NCBI GenBank assembly: GCA_047615875.1
Contig: JBLHGU010000239.1
Coordinates: forward strand, 1 to 7,732
Source: JBLHGU01 sp047615875
GTDB lineage: Bacteria; Pseudomonadota; Gammaproteobacteria; Arenicellales; CAJQKF01
Reading direction: 5' to 3'
DNA length: 7,732 nucleotides
Shown: piece by piece, positions 1-5,821 of the stretch
Layout: the number at the start of each line of letters is the position of its first letter
Position numbering within the stretch: the first letter of the stretch is position 1
Made by a program: the position numbers and the translations under genes
The notes under the pieces: generated by a model
Seen by the model: only the letters and a program-made list of their open reading frames with translations
What the model was told of the DNA's origin: nothing
Databases searched by the model: none

Positions 1-1577
1 CCAAATTTTGAGAACGGTACGTCGCCAAGTTTATTACCAATGTCGCCTCGCTCTTCACCATACTTGGCCAATTGACCGTAGCGAATTTGGTTCATCGCTG
101 AGTTATTACCAATCACTGCAAGATAAGGAGCACCGAAACGTTGGGCTGTTTCCATATCAAAGGCAGTCATACCAAAGGCTCCATCACCATAAAGACACAC
201 GACTTCTTTATTCGGATGAGCGAGTTTCGCCGCCATGGCAAAACCAGTACCAACACCTAGCGAACCAAGCGCACCTGGATCCATCCATTGGCCAGGATTT
301 CGCGGACGTACAGCCTGAGCTGAAATCGTCACAATATCGCCACCATCGCCAATGTAAATTGTATCTTCACTCAAGAATTCGTTGATCTCATAAGCCAGTC
401 GATAAGGATGAATCGGATTCTGATCGGTGGTGAACATCGGCATCAGTTTTTCAAGCTTAGTGGCCTCAATCTCGCGCAACTGAGTCATCCAGCTTTGTCG
501 CTGTGAGCGTGCCCCATTACCAATCCGCCCACTGGCTGCCTGTTCTACTGCGGCAAGAATTGCGCCTGGATCACCTGCAAGTCCCAGGCTGATGTCACGA
601 TTTTTACCAACCGTGCCATAGTTTTGATCAATCTGTACCAGCGTGGCATCTTTCGAAATACGCTTGCCATAGCCCATACGGAAATCGAATGGCGTACCAA
701 CTATTAATATGACATCTGCATTTTTAAATGCATCGGAACGGGTGCGATCAAAATGATGTGGGTCGTCTCGCGGCAACATGCCACGGCTGGCACCATTCAT
801 GTAGGCTGGAATATCGAGAGCCCGAATAAAACTGATAGCTTCTTCATGACTTCGAGATGACCACACTTGCTGACCCAACAATACTGCTGGTCGTTCAGCT
901 TTGACTAGAATATCGGCTAACTGCTCAATGCTGGCAGGATCTCCAATGGACTTAACCGAGGCGCGATAAGAACCGGCTTTTGGTATTACAGCTTTTTCAA
1001 TGGGAATTTCCGCATCTAGAATATCCCGAGGTATTTCCAGGTAAGAAGGTCCATAGGCACCGTTAAAACACTCTCGTGCTGCCATAGCGATCATATCGGC
1101 CACACGCTCGGTAGAAAACACACCAGAGGCGAACTTGGTGATCGGTGTCATCATGTCGACGTGGGGCAAATCCTGCAACGAGCCCATTTTGTGCTGAGTC
1201 AAAGAACTTTGACCACCAATATGCAAAATTGGGCTTTCCGAACGAAAGGCTGTAGCAATACCAGTTACAGCATTAGTGCAACCTGGACCAGCGGTGGTAA
1301 CAACGCAACCAAGCTTCCCTGTCTGACGCGCATAGCCATCTGCGGCGTGTGCTGCAACCTGTTCATGGCGCACATCGACTATACGAATACCCTCGTCCAG
1401 ACAGCCATCATAGATATCAATAATGTGTCCACCACACAGGGTGAAAATAGTATCCACGCCTTCGGCTTTAAGAGCCTTCGCGACAAGGTGACCGCCAGAA
1501 ATTACCGAACCGTCTTTGGTTTTCCGCGCCAGGGTGTCGTGCGCTGTGCTACCTGTTGATTGCTGGTTTACTGCCAT
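1..1577 (-). CDS. ThDP-dependent enzyme, acetolactate synthase / 2-hydroxyacyl-CoA lyase-like (3' end cut by window edge)
   Basis: The visible part is 525 codons, reading from an ATG at 1577-1575 out through the left edge. Enzymes of this family are usually about 550-600 residues, so only the C-terminal tail is missing. They use thiamine diphosphate to cleave or join 2-oxo or 2-hydroxy acids in the cytoplasm. Seen: an N-terminal pyrimidine-binding domain with the cofactor-activating glutamate E72 in RHEQVAAHAADGYAR (70-84), AGPG at 96-99 and GSLQDLPHVD at 132-141. A central domain includes SRGMLPRDDP (264-273) and VGTPFDFRMGYG (293-304). A C-terminal pyrophosphate-binding domain has GDG at 464-466 and NN at 491-492. 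The style recalls IlvG-like proteins of actinobacteria and the 2-hydroxyacyl-CoA lyases rather than biosynthetic IlvB/IlvI. No small regulatory subunit is visible. The superfamily is secure, but the substrate is unknown. The gene follows the GntR regulator by 50 bases on the same strand, which suggests a catabolic role. Confidence 0.93.
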   Translation of the reverse strand, partial: MAVNQQSTGSTAHDTLARKTKDGSVISGGHLVAKALKAEGVDTIFTLCGGHIIDIYDGCLDEGIRIVDVRHEQVAAHAADGYARQTGKLGCVVTTAGPGCTNAVTGIATAFRSESPILHIGGQSSLTQHKMGSLQDLPHVDMMTPITKFASGVFSTERVADMIAMAARECFNGAYGPSYLEIPRDILDAEIPIEKAVIPKAGSYRASVKSIGDPASIEQLADILVKAERPAVLLGQQVWSSRSHEEAISFIRALDIPAYMNGASRGMLPRDDPHHFDRTRSDAFKNADVILIVGTPFDFRMGYGKRISKDATLVQIDQNYGTVGKNRDISLGLAGDPGAILAAVEQAASGRIGNGARSQRQSWMTQLREIEATKLEKLMPMFTTDQNPIHPYRLAYEINEFLSEDTIYIGDGGDIVTISAQAVRPRNPGQWMDPGALGSLGVGTGFAMAAKLAHPNKEVVCLYGDGAFGMTAFDMETAQRFGAPYLAVIGNNSAMNQIRYGQLAKYGEERGDIGNKLGDVPFSKF

Positions 1578-1584
1578 TGTTAAT

Positions 1585-1590
1585 CACCTC
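1585..1590 (-). promoter_or_regulatory. Ribosome binding site of the ThDP enzyme gene
   Basis: On the minus strand GAGGTG (within AAAGAGGTG) lies seven bases upstream of the ATG at 1577-1575. This strong Shine-Dalgarno match fixes the start codon. No convincing separate promoter was seen in the 50-base gap to the regulator gene, which fits co-transcription. Confidence 0.75.
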
Positions 1591-1627
1591 TTTAGGAATT
1601 ATTTAGTATTTATTTGGGCCGGACGAA

Positions 1628-2314
1628 CTAGTCCAGATAGGTGGAATACATCTCTATATGTTTACTTAGACTTTCTGCATGTTCACGAACCAGATGCTCC
1701 GCCGCATCTGCATCACGAGCCTCAATGGCCTCGATGATCCGCATATGGTCGATAACTGACTGGTCCGATCGATTGTGTTCTTTTACTGCCTGTACTCGAA
1801 TAGACCGCATATGCAGAAATAAACCACTCGCCATTGTTTGCAGTAATTCGCATTTACTCAGACGCATAATGGATTGATGAAAATCTATATTGGTATCTGA
1901 ATATTCATCAATGTGTGCACGCGCTTCATCCTGATCATCGAAAGTCGCGAATAACGCCCTAAGTTCACCAATCTCCGCATCCGTGGCATTTTGCGTTGCC
2001 AGGCGTGCTGCCATACTTTCCAGCGCCGCCCACACACAAATCACTTCCAGAATTTCTTTTCTTGTTTTACGCGCAACAAATGCCCCCCGTCTCGGGATAT
2101 TACGCACCAGCCCCTCCTGCTCTAACCGTGATAACGCCTCACGCACAGGAGTTCGGCTTACTCCAAGCTCTTCTGCCAAGCGTCTCTCGTCCAGTTTTGG
2201 GGGTTCAGGCGTGGAATATATATCCATATTAGAGATAGCTTCCCGAAGCTCGGCATAAACCCGCGCCTTCAATCCGGGGGCAGTCTCGATGGGCTGAAAC
2301 TTAAGCAAAGACAT
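1628..2314 (-). CDS. GntR-family transcriptional regulator, FCD (FadR/VanR-type) subfamily
   Basis: This 228-residue protein has the usual length for FCD-type GntR regulators. The N-terminal winged helix-turn-helix lies at about 14-82: LDERRLAEELGVSRTPVREA (41-60) contains the recognition helix, and PRRGAFV (74-80) is the wing. The C-terminal all-helical FCD ligand-binding domain lies at about 88-220. Its likely metal or ligand histidines are H146 (in NIDFH), H190 (in VIDHMRII) and H212 (in VREHAES). The position four residues before H146, often an aspartate in this family, is N142. Such proteins are usually repressors released by a small carboxylate. The gene is divergent from the transporter and just upstream of the ThDP enzyme gene, so it probably controls both. 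No strong Shine-Dalgarno site precedes the ATG at 2314-2312. Family assignment is secure, but the effector is unknown. Confidence 0.95.
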   Translation of the reverse strand: MSLLKFQPIETAPGLKARVYAELREAISNMDIYSTPEPPKLDERRLAEELGVSRTPVREALSRLEQEGLVRNIPRRGAFVARKTRKEILEVICVWAALESMAARLATQNATDAEIGELRALFATFDDQDEARAHIDEYSDTNIDFHQSIMRLSKCELLQTMASGLFLHMRSIRVQAVKEHNRSDQSVIDHMRIIEAIEARDADAAEHLVREHAESLSKHIEMYSTYLD

Positions 2315-2349
2315 AGGAATGTGTCATCTGGGGGTATAATTGAAGAATA

Positions 2350-2366
2350 AGTATATTGTATACCAA
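2350..2366 (-). promoter_or_regulatory. Possible extended -10 promoter of the regulator gene with GTATAC palindrome
   Basis: On the minus strand TGG-TATACA forms an extended -10-like element (TATACA at 2362-2357), followed by a second -10-like TATACT at 2355-2350. No good -35 was found for either. GTATAC at 2358-2363 sits in the context TTGTATACCA, which resembles the T-n-GT..AC-n-A half-sites of FCD-type GntR operators. A repressor bound here would block the regulator's own promoter. This is a weak call by eye. Confidence 0.3.
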
Positions 2367-2381
2367 ACAGCCCTGTATGGT
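2362..2381. promoter_or_regulatory. 20-bp dyad, candidate operator for the GntR regulator
   Basis: The left arm ACCAAACAG (2362-2370) and right arm CTGTATGGT (2373-2381) are inverted complements at 8 of 9 positions, around a 2-base centre. It is 48 bases upstream of the regulator's start codon, about the size of an operator for a dimeric GntR protein, and overlaps the adjacent GTATAC palindrome. Binding by this regulator is inferred from position. Confidence 0.45.
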
Positions 2382-2439
2382 GCTATGATCCTCAGACACC
2401 GCTTTTCTTATTGCCTAAAGTAAGTAGAGATCTTGCATA

Positions 2440-2467
2440 TTGAAAGTTGGTTATTAATAAATATAAG
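2440..2467 (+). promoter_or_regulatory. Candidate sigma70 promoter for the transporter operon
   Basis: TTGAAA (2440-2445) is a 5/6 match to the -35 consensus and TATAAG (2462-2467) a 5/6 match to the -10, with a 16-base spacer. Transcription would begin near 2474, giving a leader of about 205 bases before tctC. That leader contains the inverted repeats at 2476-2574. The region is AT-rich, so chance matches are easy. Confidence 0.4.
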
Positions 2468-2475
2468 TTATGGTT

Positions 2476-2574
2476 ACTATCGAAAAGTATCTAACTAGAC
2501 GATAGTTGGATGTCGTTTCACATTACGACATACTGAATACCGGTTGTTTGTAAAATACGTTCTATTGCCGGTAT
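2476..2574 (+). repeat. Three successive 7-bp inverted repeats in the tctC upstream region
   Basis: Three perfect 7-bp inverted repeats follow one another without overlap. ACTATCG (2476-2482) pairs with CGATAGT (2500-2506), and inside it AGT/ACT could add a short inner stem. ATGTCGT (2510-2516) pairs with ACGACAT (2525-2531) across an 8-base loop. ATACCGG (2537-2543) pairs with CCGGTAT (2568-2574). If transcription starts near 2474 they would form a folded leader. If it starts from the 2594 box they would be upstream protein-binding sites. No T-run follows, so they do not look like a simple terminator. Confidence 0.45.
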
Positions 2575-2593
2575 CACTAGGCAGTTCTTCACA

Positions 2594-2618
2594 TATAATG
2601 AGCGTCAGGATCACTCAT
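2594..2618 (+). promoter_or_regulatory. Perfect TATAAT box with overlapping dyad (second candidate tctC promoter)
   Basis: TATAAT at 2594-2599 matches the -10 consensus exactly but has no recognisable -35 at 16-18 bases. The right arm CCGGTAT (2568-2574) of an upstream inverted repeat lies near where a -35 would be. ATGAG (2598-2602) and CTCAT (2614-2618) form a dyad over the expected start point. This would suit a regulated promoter. The call is tentative. Confidence 0.35.
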
Positions 2619-2666
2619 TGATTGAGGGATTTTATATTTACAAACTTTTAAATAAAAAGTATTACT

Positions 2667-2670
2667 GGAG
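2667..2670 (+). promoter_or_regulatory. Ribosome binding site deciding the tctC start
   Basis: GGAG lies ten bases before the ATG at 2681. The alternative in-frame ATG at 2618 has no such site and would put about 21 extra residues ahead of a normal signal peptide. The 2681 start is therefore preferred. A weak AT-only hairpin (ACTTTT at 2644-2649 with AAAAGT at 2655-2660) sits just upstream of the GGAG. Confidence 0.7.
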
Positions 2671-2680
2671 ATTAAGTATA

Positions 2681-3655
2681 ATGAAGAAACGAGATTTCTT
2701 TAAAAAAGTATTGCTGGCATCAGCATGCGCATCACTACTACTGGGAGCCGTAAGCGCTAACGCCTGGGAGCCGAAAAAACCAATCGAGTTCGTCATTATG
2801 GCTGGTGCCGGTGGTGGCGCAGACAAAATGGCTCGACTGATGCAGACCATCATCGAAAAACACAAATTTTCTTCCAAACCATTTTTACCCGTAAACAAAC
2901 CAGGTGGTTCAGGCGGCGAAGCTCTGGTTCATATGAAAGGCAAAACCGGCGATGACCACACAGTTATGGTTACGCTGAACAGCTTTTACACCACACCCAT
3001 GCGTCAGCCTGGTCTTGGTGTAGATCCACTGACATTTTCTCCTATCGCCCGTATGGCGGAAGATACGTTTCTGTTGTGGGTTAACAAAGATTCCGGCATC
3101 ACCGATGTTGCAGGCTTTGTAAAGGCAGCTAAAGCTGCTGGCGATAGCTGGATTATGTCTGGCACTGGTAAAGGTCAAGAAGATGAACTGCTAACGCACT
3201 TCCTTAATAAGGCTTATGGTCTTTCTATGAAGTACGTTCCTTTCAAAGGCGGTGGTCGTGTAGCAAAAGAGCTGGCGGGTAATCACTGTAACTCAACAGT
3301 AAACAACCCGTCTGAGCAGTTAGGCTTCTACGAAGCTGGTACCACCGCTGCTTTGGCCTCTTTTACACCAACACGTTTACCTTTATTTCCAGACGCTCCA
3401 ACGTTTAAAGAGTTAGGCAAAGACTTTGTTTACTTCATGCAACGCAGTGTTGTAGGCACTCCAGGCATGAGCGACGAAGCTCAGGCTTATTATCAGGATG
3501 TCTTCAAGAAAGTGTATAACTCTGAAGAGTGGCAGACCTACATGACCAAGAAGAGCTTGCAGGGCGACTTGATGAGTGGTGATGAATTACGCGCTTATTG
3601 GGAAACCAATAACGAAATTCACCGCGTAATGCTGAAAGACATCGGCGAAATCTAA
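2681..3655 (+). CDS. tctC: TTT transporter periplasmic substrate-binding protein (TctC/Bug family)
   Basis: This 324-residue protein captures a carboxylate in the periplasm and delivers it to the TctAB membrane pair. Residues 1-28 form a Sec signal peptide: the basic MKKRDFFKK, a hydrophobic stretch at 10-23, and a likely cleavage after ANA, so the mature protein begins WEPKKP. The mature length of about 296 fits the Bug family. Family landmarks are the first ligand loop AGAGGGADKMAR (41-52, with D48 conserved), NKPGGSGG (72-79), PFKGGGRVAKEL (187-198), TVNNPSE (206-212) and DAPTFKELG (238-246). The first loop lacks the proline seen in the common PGG-x-D version, so the ligand may differ from citrate or simple dicarboxylates. 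It is first in the transporter operon, with a hairpin just after its stop codon. The gene symbol names the family; the substrate is unknown. Confidence 0.94.
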   Translation: MKKRDFFKKVLLASACASLLLGAVSANAWEPKKPIEFVIMAGAGGGADKMARLMQTIIEKHKFSSKPFLPVNKPGGSGGEALVHMKGKTGDDHTVMVTLNSFYTTPMRQPGLGVDPLTFSPIARMAEDTFLLWVNKDSGITDVAGFVKAAKAAGDSWIMSGTGKGQEDELLTHFLNKAYGLSMKYVPFKGGGRVAKELAGNHCNSTVNNPSEQLGFYEAGTTAALASFTPTRLPLFPDAPTFKELGKDFVYFMQRSVVGTPGMSDEAQAYYQDVFKKVYNSEEWQTYMTKKSLQGDLMSGDELRAYWETNNEIHRVMLKDIGEI

Positions 3656-3686
3656 ATCACCCGATAACATTTATACCCATCTGAAA

Positions 3687-3709
3687 ACCGCCCGGCCTGA
3701 CCGGGCGGT
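3687..3709 (+). terminator. GC-rich intercistronic hairpin between tctC and tctB
   Basis: ACCGCCCGG (3687-3695) and CCGGGCGGT (3701-3709) form a perfect 9-bp stem with a 5-base loop, 31 bases after the tctC stop. Only a broken T-run follows (GCTATTTC), so this is likely a partial terminator or a 3'-end stabiliser. Either would let the binding protein be made in excess over the membrane subunits. Confidence 0.6.
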
Positions 3710-3735
3710 GCTATTTCTACCACGAGATATCATCC

Positions 3736-4236
3736 ATGCGTAAGGCAGAACTTGTCATGGCACTTGTCATGGCGGTGTTTTCAATCTACATCATGTACAA
3801 GAGCTATGAGCTGCCCATTGGGTGGATTCCCAAGGAGGGGCCTGGCGGCGGCGCCTTTCCATTCTGGCTAGGTGCGGGTATGCTGATCACGTCATTGTGG
3901 ACAGTATTAAAATGTTTACGCGGAACTGCACAGTTTTCTAAGGTGACCGATGTTCCCTATATGGATCGTCGCACGCTAACGGTATTCATTCAGGTTGCCG
4001 GCTCTATAATTGTCATGGTCGGGCTATCTCACTCTATTGGTATCTACGGATCCGTTCCGTTATTCTTATTCTATTACATGAAGGTACTAGGCCGTCATAG
4101 CTGGACCCTATGTATGTCGTGTGCAGTGCTTGCGCCTGTTCTTATCTTTATGTTCTTCGAAATCGCACTCAATATTACCCTGCCGAAGGGCTATACCGAG
4201 CCGCTGTTCTATCCCATTTATGACCTGGTCTATTAG
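3736..4236 (+). CDS. tctB: TTT transporter small membrane subunit (TctB family)
   Basis: This 166-residue hydrophobic protein has the usual length for TctB. Membrane segments are seen at about 6-22, 42-60, 81-99, 101-118 and 122-145; family members are usually given four, so the 101-118 segment may be part of a longer hairpin. The GPGGGAFPFWLG motif (35-46) after the first segment and the ITLPKG stretch (147-152) near the C-terminus are typical of the family. TctB partners TctA in the inner membrane; its precise role in the cation-coupled transport cycle is poorly defined. The start has only a weak upstream GAG (3724-3726), suggesting modest translation compared with tctC. It lies 80 bases after tctC and 9 bases before tctA. 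Confidence 0.92.
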   Translation: MRKAELVMALVMAVFSIYIMYKSYELPIGWIPKEGPGGGAFPFWLGAGMLITSLWTVLKCLRGTAQFSKVTDVPYMDRRTLTVFIQVAGSIIVMVGLSHSIGIYGSVPLFLFYYMKVLGRHSWTLCMSCAVLAPVLIFMFFEIALNITLPKGYTEPLFYPIYDLVY

Positions 4237-4239
4237 GAG
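4235..4239 (+). promoter_or_regulatory. tctA ribosome binding site overlapping the tctB stop codon
   Basis: AGGAG begins inside the TAG stop of tctB and lies six bases before the tctA ATG at 4246. This spacing suggests translational coupling of the two membrane subunits. Confidence 0.7.
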
Positions 4240-4245
4240 CACAAC

Positions 4246-5754
4246 ATGGAACTTCTAGGACTTTTATTTGATGGCTTTGCTGTAGCCTTTGAACCGCTAA
4301 ACCTTGGCCTTGTCATACTAGGTTGTGCTCTAGGGCTGTTTATTGGCGCCATGCCAGGACTTGGCTCCGTCAATGGTGTTGCGATTCTGTTACCAATGAC
4401 TTTCCTGGTACCACCCACAGGCGCCATCATTTTTCTTGCCGCAATTTATTACGGTGCGATGTATGGTGGAGCCATAAGCTCCATCATGCTTGGCATTCCA
4501 GGTGCTTCCACCGCCGTTGCAACCACCTTTGATGGCCGACCTATGGCTCTTAAAGGAGAGGCCGATGTGGCTCTGGTAACTGCTGCTACGGCTTCGTTTG
4601 TTGGTGGCACCATTTCGGTTATTTTGTTCAGCTTATTCGCACCTCCTCTGGCAGCCGTCGCATTAGCATTTGGTGCAGCAGAAGAATTTGCCCTGATGTT
4701 ATTGGCCTTCGCAACCTTTGTGGGTCTGGGCAATGATGACATTCCCAAAACATTGTTTTCGATCTGTATCGGTCTTGCCCTAAGTGCGGTGGGACTGGAT
4801 ATTATTAGCGGCGAGCCGCGACTGATATTTGGTGATATCTCAGGCTTTCTTCACGGTATAAATTTCCTTGTATTAGCGATCGGTGTTTATGGCATTGGCG
4901 AAATGCTCTGGACCATCGAAGTCAGTAAAGGCAAAGCACAGGTAAGCCAGGCGAATATTTCATTTGGCAGGATCATCGACGGCTTCAGGCAGTTTGGCCG
5001 TACAGCCAAAGCAACTGTTATGGGTTCTGTGCTGGGCTACTTTGTTGGAATATTGCCTGCGGCCGGTGCGACACCGGGATCGCTCATGGCCTATGGTGTA
5101 GCGAAAACCATGTCAAAAGATCCCGACAGTTTTGGCAAAGGCAATATCGAAGGCGTCGCGGCTCCAGAAGCAGCAAATAATGCAGCCAGCACGGGTTCTA
5201 TGCTACCCATGTTAACCCTCGGCATTCCCGGTTCACCCACTACTGCGATTTTGTTGGGTGGTATGGTAATTTGGGGATTAGAACCTGGGCCACTATTATT
5301 CGTTGAGCATAAAGAGTTTGTCTGGGGTTTAATCGCCAGTTTGTATATAGCCAACTTGTTTGCACTGATAATTAACGTGGCATTCATACCGGCATTTATC
5401 ACTGTGCTGAAAACGCCGTTTACCATTCTGGCGCCGATTATTTTTGTGCTATGTATTGTCGGTGGTTTCGCACCAACCCAGTCGATGCACGATGTATGGC
5501 TTATCGTCCTGTTTGGCATAGTCGGTTATCTAATGCGCAAACTGGAGTATCCACTGGCGCCAGCAGTACTGGCTTTGGTACTGGGTCCCCTGGCCGAGAC
5601 ATCATTACGCCAGGCACTACTAATATCCAATGGTAATTTTCTAATCTTTGTGGAACGGCCCATATCTGGAGCCATCACCGCTGTTGCATTGATACTAATC
5701 TTAGTGCCAATTTTTAAGTCAATAAAATCAAAATTCAGCAATAGCACTACCTGA
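4246..5754 (+). CDS. tctA: TTT transporter large membrane subunit (TctA family)
   Basis: This 502-residue, very hydrophobic inner-membrane protein has the full length expected for TctA and about ten to twelve membrane segments. It forms the transport path and takes substrate from the TctC protein, driven by an ion gradient. Two inverted-topology halves are recognisable by paired glycine-rich motifs. The first half has GAMPGLGS (34-41) and YGGAISSIMLGIPG (73-86). The second half has GILPAAGATPGS (268-279), EGVAAPEAANNA (302-313) and LTLGIPGSPTTAILLGG (323-339). All the family's signature motifs appear intact, so the transporter is probably functional. The gene ends 17 bases before the terminator shared with the convergent sucCD genes. 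Confidence 0.95.
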   Translation: MELLGLLFDGFAVAFEPLNLGLVILGCALGLFIGAMPGLGSVNGVAILLPMTFLVPPTGAIIFLAAIYYGAMYGGAISSIMLGIPGASTAVATTFDGRPMALKGEADVALVTAATASFVGGTISVILFSLFAPPLAAVALAFGAAEEFALMLLAFATFVGLGNDDIPKTLFSICIGLALSAVGLDIISGEPRLIFGDISGFLHGINFLVLAIGVYGIGEMLWTIEVSKGKAQVSQANISFGRIIDGFRQFGRTAKATVMGSVLGYFVGILPAAGATPGSLMAYGVAKTMSKDPDSFGKGNIEGVAAPEAANNAASTGSMLPMLTLGIPGSPTTAILLGGMVIWGLEPGPLLFVEHKEFVWGLIASLYIANLFALIINVAFIPAFITVLKTPFTILAPIIFVLCIVGGFAPTQSMHDVWLIVLFGIVGYLMRKLEYPLAPAVLALVLGPLAETSLRQALLISNGNFLIFVERPISGAITAVALILILVPIFKSIKSKFSNSTT

Positions 5755-5771
5755 GTTAAAATACCCGGTCA

Positions 5772-5802
5772 ATAAAAAGCCCCGCAATGCGGGGCTTTTT
5801 AT
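5772..5802. terminator. Bidirectional rho-independent terminator
   Basis: ATAAAAAGCCCCGCA (5772-5786) and TGCGGGGCTTTTTAT (5788-5802) are perfect inverted complements around base 5787. The GC core GCCCCGC/GCGGGGC is flanked by A5 on one side and T5 on the other, so the hairpin with a T-run works on both strands. It would end the tctCBA transcript from the left and the sucCD transcript from the right. Confidence 0.93.
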
Positions 5803-5821
5803 GTTTAGCAATGTGGTGTTT

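Larger units (their letters stand above)
2315..2680. promoter_or_regulatory. Divergent intergenic control region between the regulator gene and tctC
   Basis: This 366-base stretch holds no convincing gene. It is AT-rich towards tctC and carries a 20-bp dyad near the regulator gene, a sigma70-like promoter at 2440-2467, several short inverted repeats between 2476 and 2574, and a perfect TATAAT at 2594-2599 followed by another dyad. These parts are listed separately. The arrangement fits shared control of the regulator operon and the transporter operon. That joint control is inferred from layout. Confidence 0.7.

Noticed and set aside
8..1559. Plus-strand open frames at 8-385 and 1161-1559
   Set aside because: They lie opposite the ThDP enzyme gene, which reads through the whole stretch with clear family motifs. 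The plus-strand products show no recognisable domain.
1621..1634. Small hairpin GGAC/GTCC over the regulator stop codon as a terminator
   Set aside because: It has only a 4-bp stem and no T-run on the minus strand, and the next gene follows closely with its own strong ribosome binding site.
2335..2340. TATAAT on the plus strand near the regulator start
   Set aside because: There is no -35 at a suitable spacing, and better tctC promoter candidates lie closer to the gene.
2618..2680. Upstream in-frame ATG for tctC giving 21 more residues
   Set aside because: There is no ribosome binding site, and the extra residues would bury the signal peptide. The ATG at 2681 has GGAG ten bases upstream.
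2696..2735. Possible lipobox (ASAC) in the TctC signal peptide
   Set aside because: The position three before the cysteine is alanine rather than leucine, and the cysteine sits inside the hydrophobic core. Cleavage after ANA at residue 28 explains the signal peptide better.
4233..5747. Minus-strand open frames at 4233-4430, 4449-4748, 5091-5519 and 5526-5747
   Set aside because: All lie opposite tctA, which is full length with all family motifs. They are antisense shadows.
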